Assembly (NCBI GenBank): GCA_013396915.1
Contig: VWZL01000265.1
Span: forward strand, 701,163-765,162
Source: Stercorarius parasiticus
Lineage: Eukaryota; Chordata; Aves; Charadriiformes; Stercorariidae
Direction of reading: 5' to 3'
DNA length: 64,000 nt
Below, in pieces: positions 1-11,050 of the stretch. The translations under genes and the position numbers were made by a program. Below the pieces are notes generated by a model, which was given only the letters and a program-made list of their open reading frames with translations, did not search any database and was not told the origin of the DNA. The stretch's first letter is position 1. Every line of letters starts with the position of its first letter.

Positions 1-1213
1 CATCAAGAGGAGGGGGTTACTGTGATTTAACAAGGAAACCCAGTCTAATATATTTTTAGTTGTTTGCATTACATCCATGCATGGCTTATAATGTAATTCT
101 GAAGACAACTTTCCATCAACTAGTAATAACAGCACTGAAAAAAAAGGAGGCTTTGTACTGTGTTGCCATTTTTTTGCTTGCTCTGGAAAGATCAGGAAAG
201 GTAGAGGTAATTGCCACAAGTCTCTGCAGTTTGCACAGAAGTTTCCCATTTTCTGACAGTGGATGTCTGATGTCTGTCATGAACATACATGTCATAGTGT
301 TTACTCTTCATAGCTTCTCAAAGCAGAATTATTCTAGATAAAAATTTGTTTCTATGAGAACTGAAAATACAGAGAATAATGAAATTTAGAAGCCCCAAAA
401 ATGTAAAATATTTTTATTTATAGGTTGATAAATTATGACAGAAGACTTAATTGTTGTTTTCCCAAGATTCACCCATTGATAAATTACTAAAACCTTATCG
501 GACAAAAGATGTGGTCGTTGCTAATTATGTAATAGCTTTCAGTTGATGAGGAGTTTTTTGCTCTCAGATATAAACATTATTAAAAATTACGTCTTGGCAA
601 AATGGAAAAAAATGCAAAGGGATTTAATTGAGTAGTACGCATTATCTCTTAAACTCTTGATTTGGCATTTTTATTTCAGCATTTCTATTTCGTCACCTGA
701 CTCCCCGGCCACTTTCTCTGAAAGAAAATGTTGACTTTTCAGGAAATTATGGGCTTTGTTAAATGGTTGGAATTTGACTAAAGACTGAGTATGGCTTACT
801 TGCATGAGGGAGATTTTATAGCAACAGTTTCCCGGATGTGTGGGTATGTTTGCATGTTTCAGGAGTGTTTAATGAGGACATGATCTAGTATTCTGTTGTG
901 AAATCCTAATTTTCTCGGTTTCTCAGAGTTCAAGGAATTCTTGCTTCAAATGCAGCAGTAGAAATATTGTTCTTTAGCAAACAGTCTTGGACAGATTGCA
1001 GAAATCTGTTAAATATTAATTCCATTAAGGCTAAATACTCAACTAAAATCAATTGCAATGCTGTGTAAAAATAATTTCATGAATTTATTTAAAAAGGGAT
1101 GCAATGAAATGTATAGAAACTTGTAAGTAGTATTTTAAATAATACAGTGAAGCTTATAATAATGTAATTGTATATTTGAGGGTAATATAGGTGTAAACTT
1201 GAGAAAAAAAGAT
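1..1213. other. AT-rich non-coding DNA with a CNE-like block at about 400-620
   Basis: No supportable gene. The 93-codon plus-strand ORF near the left edge has no recognisable domain and lies in AT-rich sequence. The stretch from about 400 to 620 stands out: it is unique, rich in TAAT/ATTA words (TTAATTG, TAATTATG, GATAAATTA) and keeps CpGs (TTATCGG, GGTCGTTGC, TACGTC) in otherwise AT-rich DNA. That texture is common in vertebrate conserved non-coding elements. This is inference, because conservation cannot be tested here. Confidence 0.5.
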
Positions 1214-1280
1214 CGTGTGTGTATATATATATACTTACATATATGCATATATATGTGTGTATGTCACACACACACATATG
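1214..1280. repeat. Compound TG/TA/CA microsatellite with hairpin potential
   Basis: A compound dinucleotide tract: GTGTGTG, then alternating TA, then ATATATGTGTGTATG followed at once by CACACACACATATG. The TG-rich and CA-rich halves are mutual reverse complements around a short centre, so the tract can fold into a hairpin. The short ORFs covering it on both strands encode only Tyr/Ile/Cys/Val runs and are artefacts. Confidence 0.85.
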
Positions 1281-4200
1281 TAAACATGACTGGTGAACCA
1301 GGAAATAAAGCAGAAAATCAACAGGTCTTGGACAGCCAGCCTACAGATACCCTATCCGTGCTTGTCCAGATTACTGGTCTTCTGAGTTCCTGCATCCATG
1401 TGCATGACCCTGTTTGCATCTCCATTTCCTGGTATGTGGATTTTAGCAGCATGGATTATGACTGGATATGTGTTGATCCAAACTGATGCCTGATCTGGAC
1501 ATTTGGGGAAGCTGGTTACTGGAGCGTGGTGTAGCACCATAAATTAGCAAGGGATGCAGTGGCTGTGTCCTCACTGAGGATGATTGGAGACGGCAAAGAA
1601 TTATAATATTAAGAAAGAATTATGATACCCGTTCTCCATTTTCTGCACAGTTTTCTAAGGGGAATAAACCTTTTCAGCTTTTTTTTCTTGCTCAATATTT
1701 CTCTCTATCCTTTCTCATGTGGCCCATCAGCCATGTGGATATTTTGCAGAAAGAATAAAGACAGATATATGAGTAGGAAGGGAGAGAGAACTCAGTATAA
1801 CTACTTTTTCCTTTCATATATGTCTTTTTGTGTGGTATATTTCCCCTCAAGAACATTCACAGGGTGAAAACAACATAAGGGCTACTGAAAATATGTAGCA
1901 ATGTACTGCATGCTTCTTATCCTCATTAATTCAAGACAGATAGCATTTGAATGTAGATTATCCCTCAATATCATTAAAAAAAATGGAAATACGAGAAAAG
2001 CAATGCAGTATTTGTTTTAACGATCTTAGCGTGAAGTTCAGTGCACTGCATGGGACTATGCCATAAATGTTCAGACGTATTCAGTTTTCTCACCCTGTGT
2101 GTTAGAGGATTCAAGAGAAAGCTCTGTGGGATGCCTAATCTGCTTTTCTGAACCAGGGAGGTATGTAAACGCTATTTCTAACCCTTGGTTGGAAAGTGCA
2201 GCCTTTGTGGGGAACTACTTGCTGTTCATATCCAATGTGGGATTAGGTATTAAACTTAGCATTAAAGAGTTTGGTGGGAACCTGAATGCTTGTCTGCAAG
2301 AGAGCAAGTGACTGGAGACCTCATCCACCACACAGGCACTTGGCCTGCCCATGCAATCTAGACCACCAACCAGCGCGTATATGCTCTGACGAGAAGCTGG
2401 CATGTTCTGCACTGGCAGCCAGTACTGAAACCATTAGTGGGTTCCTGCCTAGTCCTGCCTCTTTGTTGCAGTCTGTAGGTAGCGCGTTTTTGTGCTGCAA
2501 TCCTAAAAGGCTCCAAGCCCCCACTGGTCTGACAGGCTGCTGCTTACAGATACGAGCCTTGATCCTGTGGTTTTGGATGTCAGGGAAAGGTTCCATTAAA
2601 TTTTGTGGGTTTATGAAAAAAATTTCTTCTATTCGATGCTGTATTGAGTTGTTTTTCAAATGAAGATTTGGATACCTGACTGTCCAGTCTCAGACATTTT
2701 ATTTAAAGATTGGCTCAGGACTTTCTTCCCGTGCTTCCTGTTCTTTTTTCTAGGAAGAGCAGTTGCTATGACCAAAATCAATCACCATTTCAAGATTCCT
2801 GGCACACACATGTAAAGACAAATCACTTTCTGTCATGCTTTTATTATTGCAATTATGTGATGAAAAGGACAATATGATACAAAATACAGAATCCCCAAAT
2901 CTTCAACTGCAAATGCCCTTGCAAATGAACCCTCTACCCACACGGAGAGAAAAGATCCAGGCTTAGATTCACTGTATGTAGCCTAGCTCTGATACTATGT
3001 ATGAGGAAGCTTACTGTAAAATCAAAATCAAATTATCTCTGTGTTCAGAAGATAGTTACCATTAAGTTCATCTCTGCATTGTCTAAGTTAATTTTCAGAT
3101 TTTTGCATAGCTTATCTTAGCTAATGAAGAATGTTGATGTAGCTGATCATGTTGCACAGAGAGGAACTCAACTTTAGTGGCTTTAAAATGTCTGTATTCA
3201 AAACACTTCTGGGTAGAATGACATGAATGGAATCATAAACCAGACTCCTAGCTGCAAATCCGTATTAGAGAGCTTTATGTTAGTGTTAGGGTATCAGGGT
3301 TGCATTGTCAAAGAAGGGCAAAGATGCTAAGAGCATGAGAAAGGCTTTATTTTGTGAATATTTAATTCCTAATGAAAGAAAACTAGCGTAAGAAAGGAAG
3401 TGATTCTTTTTCATCATTTCAGACTGCATGTTAATGTCAGTATATCCAAGTGCATTTACAATGTGGTTTATTCTAAAAGTACCAATTTATTTGTACTACA
3501 GCGTTATTTCAGTAGTTCTCTTTCAGGCTGCTGTTTTTATGTCAGGGAATCCTGACAAATTAGGAACCTTGTGAAGTCTGAGGTGTTTCTAGTAATTTAC
3601 GCAAGATTTTCTTTTTCTAATGTTTTTCTGTGCAGCCTTCACTCTGATGTACCCGCCATTAAGTGGCCACCTTTGCACAAAACTCAGGACCTTCTATTCT
3701 CTCCCATTGAAATCTCAGCTCTCCAGCAATCTTACATTTTGATACTTTGCATCTGATAAATTTCTTCTTGGAAAACTGAATTCAGGATCACATACTCAGA
3801 GATTATTCAGCCTTTCCAAATGAAGTCAATCATCTCCCACGTGTTAACTAGATGATCTAGAGGCTAGTCCACAATTAATTTTACCCTGGAAACAATAGAG
3901 ATGAATATTCTCTTAAGAAAAATCTGAGGAGTTTTACTTTAGTGTGGTTGTGAGGAATGGCTGGTAGAGGGAGAATGTGAATTTGTATTCATTATATTAC
4001 ATCTATATTACAGGGAATGTATTCCAACAGCAGTGCTATTGTACAGCATCATACAGTAGCAAATGTGAGCAATGGCACTTTCAGGACCTATAAGAAAACT
4101 GAAGATAAAGCCTTCCCATCCTTCTACCAATGTTTATTAGTCCCACACCAATAAGACCACCCTTTATTGGCAAATGTAGTTATCTCGCTTGGCATCTGAG

Positions 4201-4820
4201 AAGCTTAAATACTAACCAGTCTGTGGCTTTTTCTTCTCTCCTTAATACACAGAGGATTACCCTTGTAAAGGACTACATAAATAGAAAATGTGATGGCTTT
4301 GCTTTAACTACACTAAGCCTGTCTTTTTTTTCCTGGCAACAGTTTTAAGCACCAGTGTTGCATCCATATTAAGTGTGAATTCCCTTGTGTAAATCCCATT
4401 AAGGTTAATAGAATTTTAGTTTTACTGCCTAATAAATTTCAAAGTGGATTAGCTTCTGAGAAATACATAACCAGCCATAACGCACAGAACACAATCCCGT
4501 ATCAGCAGACATATACAGTAGTTAAGATATGGGAAGTGCTAATAGAGACATGATGAAGCAGCTTTGTATTATACGTAAGGAAAATAGAATAGAATATTTT
4601 CAAGTTTGTAGCAGCTAATATTTCAGTATTGTTTGTTGCTTTCTTTTGCCACTTCTACTCATTTTGAAATTACATTCTTCCAGCTTTTGTGCTTCTGGAT
4701 TTAAAATAATAATGAATGATTTTCCAAGCTGTTAGATCAAAATACATAGTAATCACTGGACCCAGTGGGGGAACTGGACTGTGAGAGAGCTTGTAGTCAC
4801 CTGCATGTGTTTTAAGATGA
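1281..4820. other. Non-coding AT-rich sequence, no gene seen
   Basis: The largest ORF here is about 125 codons (2286-2663, plus). It is overlapped on the other strand by a 112-codon ORF (2321-2659), and neither shows a recognisable motif, so both look like chance ORFs in a slightly GC-richer patch. No repeat family, RNA gene or promoter was recognised. Confidence 0.6.
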
Positions 4821-4834
4821 TCATAGAATCATAG

Positions 4835-7800
4835 TTTAAGAGGATCCCATGACTTTACGTCACATACATAACACTGTACGTATTCCAACTTTGTGAATTT
4901 GAAATTGGTTTATAGTATTAAGTATAGGCTTCCTCTAAAATTACCGTATTTGCCTCTCAGAAGCTTTCAGAGACTCAGGTCACTCCAGTTGCCTTTCTCC
5001 AGGTGCAGTTACACTGGATTTGCCAACTTTAAAAGACATGCTTAAGGTAGAGGAACCTTTTTTCTTTGGAGGCAGGTAACACTCCTGAACTTTTGGTCGT
5101 TGGTGCTGCTCTGAAGTCAAGGTGAAGCTGTGTCTCCATGGGCTGGCAGCCTTTCCCCTGACACACTGTGGGACAATGCTCACCTCATGGGTGAGGGCTA
5201 GTCCTCTCTTCTCAACCCCAAATTTGGCTAAGAAAAGTAGGTCTAAGCTTTCTAATGCTCACCTATCTCTGCATTTCTGCTAGAATTCATTGCTTTTTTT
5301 CCCATTGTTTGCATCCCTCTGTACATCTCACATTTTATTTTTGTTGCCGGTGCGGTGACTTGGGAAATCTGCCCATGTATAACTGTAAATTGCAGCCAAG
5401 GTTGTGAAACAGCAGACTATCTGATTATTAGTTATATTCAGGAGACTGACCAAAAATGTCATTATAGGTTTATATATTTATTATCTCAGATAATTCCATA
5501 TCCAATAAGAATGTGATTTTTTTTCTTTACATGCCAGCCCTGTACCTCTGCCTGTGATCTGGAAGTCAAGCTGTCATCTTTGCTTTTACTGAATTTTTTG
5601 CAACAGAAACTTACGTTACAATATTGCTGCTAAGTTGAGCCAGCATAGGACTGAGGCTGTTTTTGTAGCTCCATTGCTTCTGCAAAGAGTTGAAGTGAAA
5701 AAGGAGAGACGTACAACCNAATAACTAGTTTTTATTCTAAGTAGTTACAGGAACATCAGTGGTTCAAAAATGAAATGGCATGTCTTCATGTCTTCATAGT
5801 CCTTTTTAATGACTATAATTGTACTTTTAATGTCTAATGGCAGTAAACAGATGCAAGAGTATCCATCAAAACAGGGAAGGTGACTTATGCTTCTCTAATG
5901 CACATAGTACCTTAAAATTGACAAGCAACTTAAATATCATTCATTCATGCTAACAAGAATTAGGTAGGAAGCTCAAGAGAGGTATCACTCAGGATTTCAG
6001 CCTTTAACTTCCTTCTTATGGAAGAATCGAAACTGATCCTGTTTGCTTTACCTTCCAGTGTTCAGGTCATGCTTGATTTCATCTTCAATTTCAGCAGTTT
6101 TCAGTGGCCAGCTATGCAAAATCTGAATACTTGTATTTGTGATGGTACCTAAAAATGCTTTCCCTTAAGAATCATTTATAGTTCTTCATCTTTCCTCTGT
6201 GACTAGAATTTGAAGTTAGATTTGCAGCCAACCATGTGACAAAGTCGTACAATTCTGCCTTTATTCAGTTCGGGGTAACTTTGTCCAGGATGAGTTAGGC
6301 TGCTGTACCTCTTATGCTGACCAACGTAACATGTATATTTGCTGCTGCACTTTTAATGCCAAGTGATACATAATTTTTCTATAGCTTTTTAAAAAATAGT
6401 AAATAACGGTTGCAGAAGAGTTCGGTATTATCCTAACTTTCAAGATAAGGAAACTGAGGCAATCTCTTACAGTGCACTACCACAGCCACAAAGTGTGTTA
6501 GAGGCATTGATCGAAAGCAACGAACAGTTGCAGACGTGGACATGTCAAAACCAATTCACTTAAATGATCTGGTTTAGACTTTCCTAATTTTTTTGACCAC
6601 AGGAGAAATATTCAATATCAGTATCTTATTGCAATGTCACTAAGAAGTTGTAAAGTGTTTACCTCTGCTATGCAGTGTTCCTGTGTGAATGCTACAAGTT
6701 AATTTTTAGGTAGCATGGATTTATCTTGGAGAGCTTGCTTATGACAGCCTTTTGTTTATCCGCTCTGTGAGTATCTTGAGGAGTAATTGTGAAGGATACT
6801 TTGCATGGTCAGATTTTTGTTGCTTTAACAACATACTAGTTCTTGGTTTTGTTTTTTTTTTTTAATGAAATACTTCTGGTGTTGTTTCCTATACTTCCCA
6901 CTACCCACTTCTGGCACATCTCAGTGCTGATGAGACTTTGAGAAGCCACAAGTACTCTATCCAACAAGGAGAGTGTGGTGAGACAGTCTCCATGTGCAAA
7001 ACCTGAAAAGACCAAATGCACCATGCAGAGGAAGAAATTGATTTCCCTTGACCCTTATTTGGACTGTTGTCTAAACTATCAAAGGTCCATTTGTTTTCTT
7101 TACTTGAGCAGAAAGGTTAAATATGTGTATTACTTAAATCTTTATTTGGTAATGGATTATTTTATACAGTTCAGCTCTATGGATATGGGTCTATTTTCCA
7201 CAGATCCTGCCAAGAGAGTTTCCATTCTGGGGCTTCCTGCTTATTTCTTCCAGCTGCTTCTCTTTCTTATCCCTTCTGTTGTTATTCTCCTCCTGTCTCC
7301 TTGTTTTCACTGCTGATGGAGGAGAGGCTTCGTTAGACTTTGAAATCATAATATAAATGTTCTTGGCAATTGTTTCTTTCTATACTCTTTATAATTATTC
7401 TCCAGTGATTCCAATTGTATTTTCCACTTGGAGACCATCACTGAGGACTGCATTGCTCAGTCAGAATGCTAAAGGTGCAAATAATCTTTTAAGAGGATTC
7501 ATAAGGAACATGTTCGACATCAAGACACAGCAGGAGTAGCACAGTGGCCAAAATGGTGTTGGCTGTGTTGACCAGATTGATGCAGGAAGGAAAAAAATAG
7601 GTCTTCATTTCCTGCCTAGTCCCTAACCTACCCCACAAAGTCTGCCTGCAACACAAAGCCTCCTGCCAGTCTCAACCTGCAAGTTCACCAGCAGCAATAA
7701 TGGGATTTGTGGGACCTGTTGACCCAACCTTCTTCAGCGGTGTGGTTCTGGTTAAATGCATGAAATGTGGGTCTGCGTGCATGTGTCGATGTGCATCGCT

Positions 7801-8017
7801 TGAATCCTCTAATGTATTAATGACAGATAGTTTTAAAAGAAAAAATAAAAAGTTAGTTTATGTCTGTGGAAGTTATCTGAGTACCTGTTACTTTGATGGC
7901 ATTATTCCTAGTCTTGTCAGAAGTGAATCGGTCGCCCTTCCTGCTAAAATAACAACTGGCGTGGAGGCAGCAAAGTGCTGTTTTCTCACATGTGCAAGTA
8001 TTTGCGGAACGAAGTCC
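4835..8017. other. Non-coding sequence, no gene seen; one ambiguous base at 5719
   Basis: AT-rich DNA with only short ORFs (113 codons or fewer) that have no recognisable domains. A single N occurs at 5719, an unresolved base in the assembly. There is a T-rich run at about 6850-6863. Nothing here supports an exon, RNA gene or mobile element. Confidence 0.6.
5719..5719. other. Unresolved base (N)
   Basis: A single ambiguous base in otherwise ordinary sequence. It is an assembly or consensus artefact. Confidence 0.99.
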
Positions 8018-8062
8018 TTTGTTTGTTTGTTTGTTTGTCTCTGTGTATGTGTGTTTGTTTTC
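8018..8062 (+). repeat. (TTTG)n tetranucleotide microsatellite
   Basis: Five or so consecutive GTTT units are followed by degenerate TG-rich sequence (CTGTGTATGTGTGTTTGTTTTC). The ORFs across it on both strands (Cys/Val/Phe/Leu on plus, Thr/Asn/Lys on minus) reflect the repeat and are not genes. Confidence 0.85.
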
Positions 8063-8817
8063 TCTCCTTTTGGAACATATTAGAAAGCATCCTGCTCTTG
8101 TTATTTCTTTTGAATAGTCTATTTTCTGTAGAAAGTAATATCCACATGGTAAACTCCTATTCATCAAAACTGTGCCAAATATGTGCCACTTTAAAGCTAA
8201 ATATATGTTATTTTATTTTACTTTAAAGCAAGCCAAAATACATACCAAGAACATAGCTCTGGATGGTGTTGGTCCTATTTTCAAATGAGTATTTTACTGT
8301 GTGAGGCACTTCTGTGCAACAAGCTGAGTTGGTAAGGGGCTGCTTTATGAATGCAGCACAGCAAGCAGTATTTCTTCCTCTTCTTACTGCGAACATACCT
8401 TTTAATTGTAAAAATACGTGGGTTTCTGTTCTTGGCAAAGCATGTGAAGCATGACCTTGTGTGCCTAATGCAGTCACACCTGGCGCCCTAGCACTCCCCT
8501 TTCACTTGCATTTTAGGAGTGTTTCTCCAGGGGCATAGAGATTACAAGAAGGTGTTCCATTAGGAGCTTCTGCGTCAACTCTTACATCCTTCTGTAGGTA
8601 TGACTGGCTGATGTACACGAGTCTGGTTTTGGTCCTATTTTCCTTCCCTCTGGATGGGTGCTAATAAGTCTTTCCTCTTGTCATGTGCTGGTGATATTTT
8701 TCTTCCTTGGCTTGGTCAGGATGAGAAAAATTTCTTAAACAAGCTCCCCCATTCCTCTACTATGCACCAAAACAGGGCCCTGGTTCAGGCCAGAATAAAT
8801 AAAATAGGGAGATTTCT

Positions 8818-8884
8818 GGAGTTACATGGTAAATATCCTCCTATTTACCATGTTACATGGAGTTTACATGGTAAATATCCTCCT
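8818..8884. repeat. Nested direct and inverted repeat
   Basis: A segment beginning GGAGT(T)TACATGGTAAAT and ending ATCCTCCT occurs twice (about 8818-8842 and 8859-8884), roughly 42 bp apart. Between them lies ATTTACCATGT (8843-8853), an exact reverse complement of ACATGGTAAAT (8824-8834) across an 8-nt spacer. The layout suggests a local duplication with template switching. It matches no repeat family known to me. Confidence 0.85.
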
Positions 8885-9505
8885 TTTCCATTATTTTGCA
8901 TTATTAAATGTTAAAAATTGCTCTCTCTCTTTTTGTAAGGGTTGCATTTTACATGTCTGCCTCAGCTTTTCCTTTTCTAAAAAATAAAAAATGTCACTGA
9001 GCAACTGTGTTAGCAAATGAGGAAACTAAAAAACTCTATGTTATAGCATGGCCAAATTAAGGATGTGTTATGAGGTTTATAAATTAAAAAAGTTTTATAA
9101 AGAATTGAGAGTAATGCAAAACAGTGATACTTTCCCTTTGATCACATGGAGAACAGTTCTACATGGCCTGCAAACTTACTGACTTAGGGGAATCCAGTAA
9201 CTGATTCTAGGAATGAAACTAGGAATAATTTAGCGATTTCACATCTTACTTGGGCACTTGAACTGAGCTTTCCTTGCAAACACAACACGGTTTTGTAAAC
9301 AGAGTCAGGTCAAGTCACTCTGGCTAATAATTTGTTTATTTAGAATATGAGCTTGGTCCCCCTGAAGCAGTCTGAAAATTCATCCTAGGTTTTCTGAATA
9401 ATCTCATCTGGGAAAAGGCATTTACCAGTCTTCTCCTAAGAATGTAGAATATGGGGGTTTTAGTGTTGAAATGCTGTTGGCCTCTGCTGTCAAACTTCTA
9501 ATTAT
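8885..9505. other. Non-coding AT-rich sequence, nothing distinct
   Basis: Low-GC sequence with no ORF of note, no recognised repeat and no RNA gene. Confidence 0.6.
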
Positions 9506-9555
9506 TAAACATTTATTAATTACAAGTATGTCAACTTGTAATTAATAAATGTTTA
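9506..9555. repeat. Perfect 21-bp-arm palindrome (hairpin or cruciform potential)
   Basis: The left arm (9506-9526, starting TAAACATTT and ending TTACAAG) is the exact reverse complement of the right arm (9535-9555), separated by the 8-nt spacer TATGTCAA. The arms are very AT-rich and contain TTAAT/ATTAA homeodomain-type cores. It is too short for a typical pre-miRNA stem. It could be a remnant of a small inverted-repeat element or a locally generated palindrome. Confidence 0.95.
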
Positions 9556-10928
9556 TTTTTTTACTGCAGCATCTTCCCATCAAAAGTCAAAGAAAGATGA
9601 TTTTCAGGTGTCAGCTGCATTAGCAACTTCTTCAATGAGAGAATGGAAAAGCAAATCACCGCTCTGATCGGGATTTCTGGTGCCGCTGCGTGAAAAGTAG
9701 CTGGTGAAGTCTTTAGAAATCAAGTTCCAGTGTAGAGACGTTGTTTTGTAAGGAAAGAATATTACATCTGAGAGTAAGGAGGACATAGGACTCCTTCATG
9801 TTGAAGACCTCCTTAATGAGGACATAAAAATAAGTGTAAAAATCCAGCAGGTTACATAATTTTAGACCGTTTTTTAAAACATACGTATCAATTTGCATAT
9901 GATAGGGTGAATCAGTGTGCAATGTGAATAATGGATTCAAAGTTCAAAACACTATGACACAGTCAATTGATAGGAAAAATGTAAAATTGTACCAACCAGT
10001 AACCTTCCTAGGCCAACATATAAGCAGTGGGTTTCTTTTTTTAGGTCTTTTTTCTTCAACCTGCATAAGGGACAAATATTTATTCTGACAGTCTTCCTGT
10101 AAATGGAGAGGCAACATTCTTCAGTACATCTTCAGCAAGTATTTCAGAATTTGGGGTCTAAAAGAGTAAGTGGCACCTCTGATTTTTCTCAATGGGTGCA
10201 GTGGTACCTCTGTCCCTGAAACTAGTATAAATTAGTTGTGCAACATGGAGGCAGGTATTGAGGACTGCAGGCAGGGCTTGTTTCTTCCATCCTGTAAGCA
10301 CAGCTGTCAACTGATGCAGGAAAACGGCTCGGGGTGTTATTTTCACAAGAGTTTTCTTCCCCATTGGTGCACAGGCACACCAGCAGCTGGTTCAGCAGCC
10401 AGCCCACCTGGAGGTGAGAGGCAATGGGGACTCTCTAAAATAGACGTGCTGCTTAGGGAGAAATGTCTATCCACTGCCAGCTGATGCCCTTTAGGAGTTT
10501 CCAACTGTCCATCCCCAGCTGTTCATGCCCCTTCTGACAAAAAAAAAAAGTGCTTAAGCATCTGGCAGAAGGAAGTTGGTCAATTATCATTTCTGAGATT
10601 AAAAATGACCAACCAGTTTACCAGTCAGTCATCCTCCTGCTGATTAGTTTGAAGGCATAAGCATGTTACGTACGAACCCCCTCGAAGTTCATCTGAGGGC
10701 GCAGATGAAAATTTGGAGGAGAGTTGAAGAGTTTGCTCCTGCTGATGCATGGATTCTGGCTGCTTTCTCTCAGTGAAAATAGTAGGGTGATTGGAAGGCT
10801 ACTTCTCTCCTTTCCTTCGTCCTTTTTAATATAAATGTAAACAATAATCTTCTGAATAGATGCTACTGTGGGACATGTACTCTGGCTCCATCCAGCTACT
10901 AGAAGGAGGGTACGTGTGTTCCCATTTG
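9556..10928. other. Non-coding sequence, no gene seen
   Basis: Only short overlapping ORFs (82 codons or fewer) occur, without motifs. An A-run lies at about 10540-10550. No mobile element or RNA gene was recognised. Confidence 0.6.
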
Positions 10929-11050
10929 CCTGTTTCAGTCTTTTTCAGTATTTTAATTATTGTTATTTTCTATTATTTTTTTCCTATTATTTTTATTATG
11001 AACTAAAATTTTCTATTTTTATATTTCTGTTATATTCTAAAAAATCTTCT
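10929..11050 (+). repeat. T/AT-rich low-complexity tract
   Basis: Degenerate repeats of TTATTATTTT and TTTTCTATT words run through this segment, giving a pyrimidine-biased, nearly G-free plus strand. The local ORF of Phe/Tyr/Leu residues is an artefact of this composition. Confidence 0.75.

Noticed and set aside
4821..4834. TCATAGAATCATAG, like the CR1 terminal 8-mer repeat
   Set aside because: The CR1 block that should follow (GGGTTGGAAGGGACC) is absent; the next bases read TTTAAGAGGATCC. The 14-bp match alone cannot support a CR1 copy.
9506..9555. Palindrome considered as a microRNA precursor
   Set aside because: The perfect 21-bp AT-rich stem is shorter than a typical pre-miRNA stem and the flanks do not extend the pairing.
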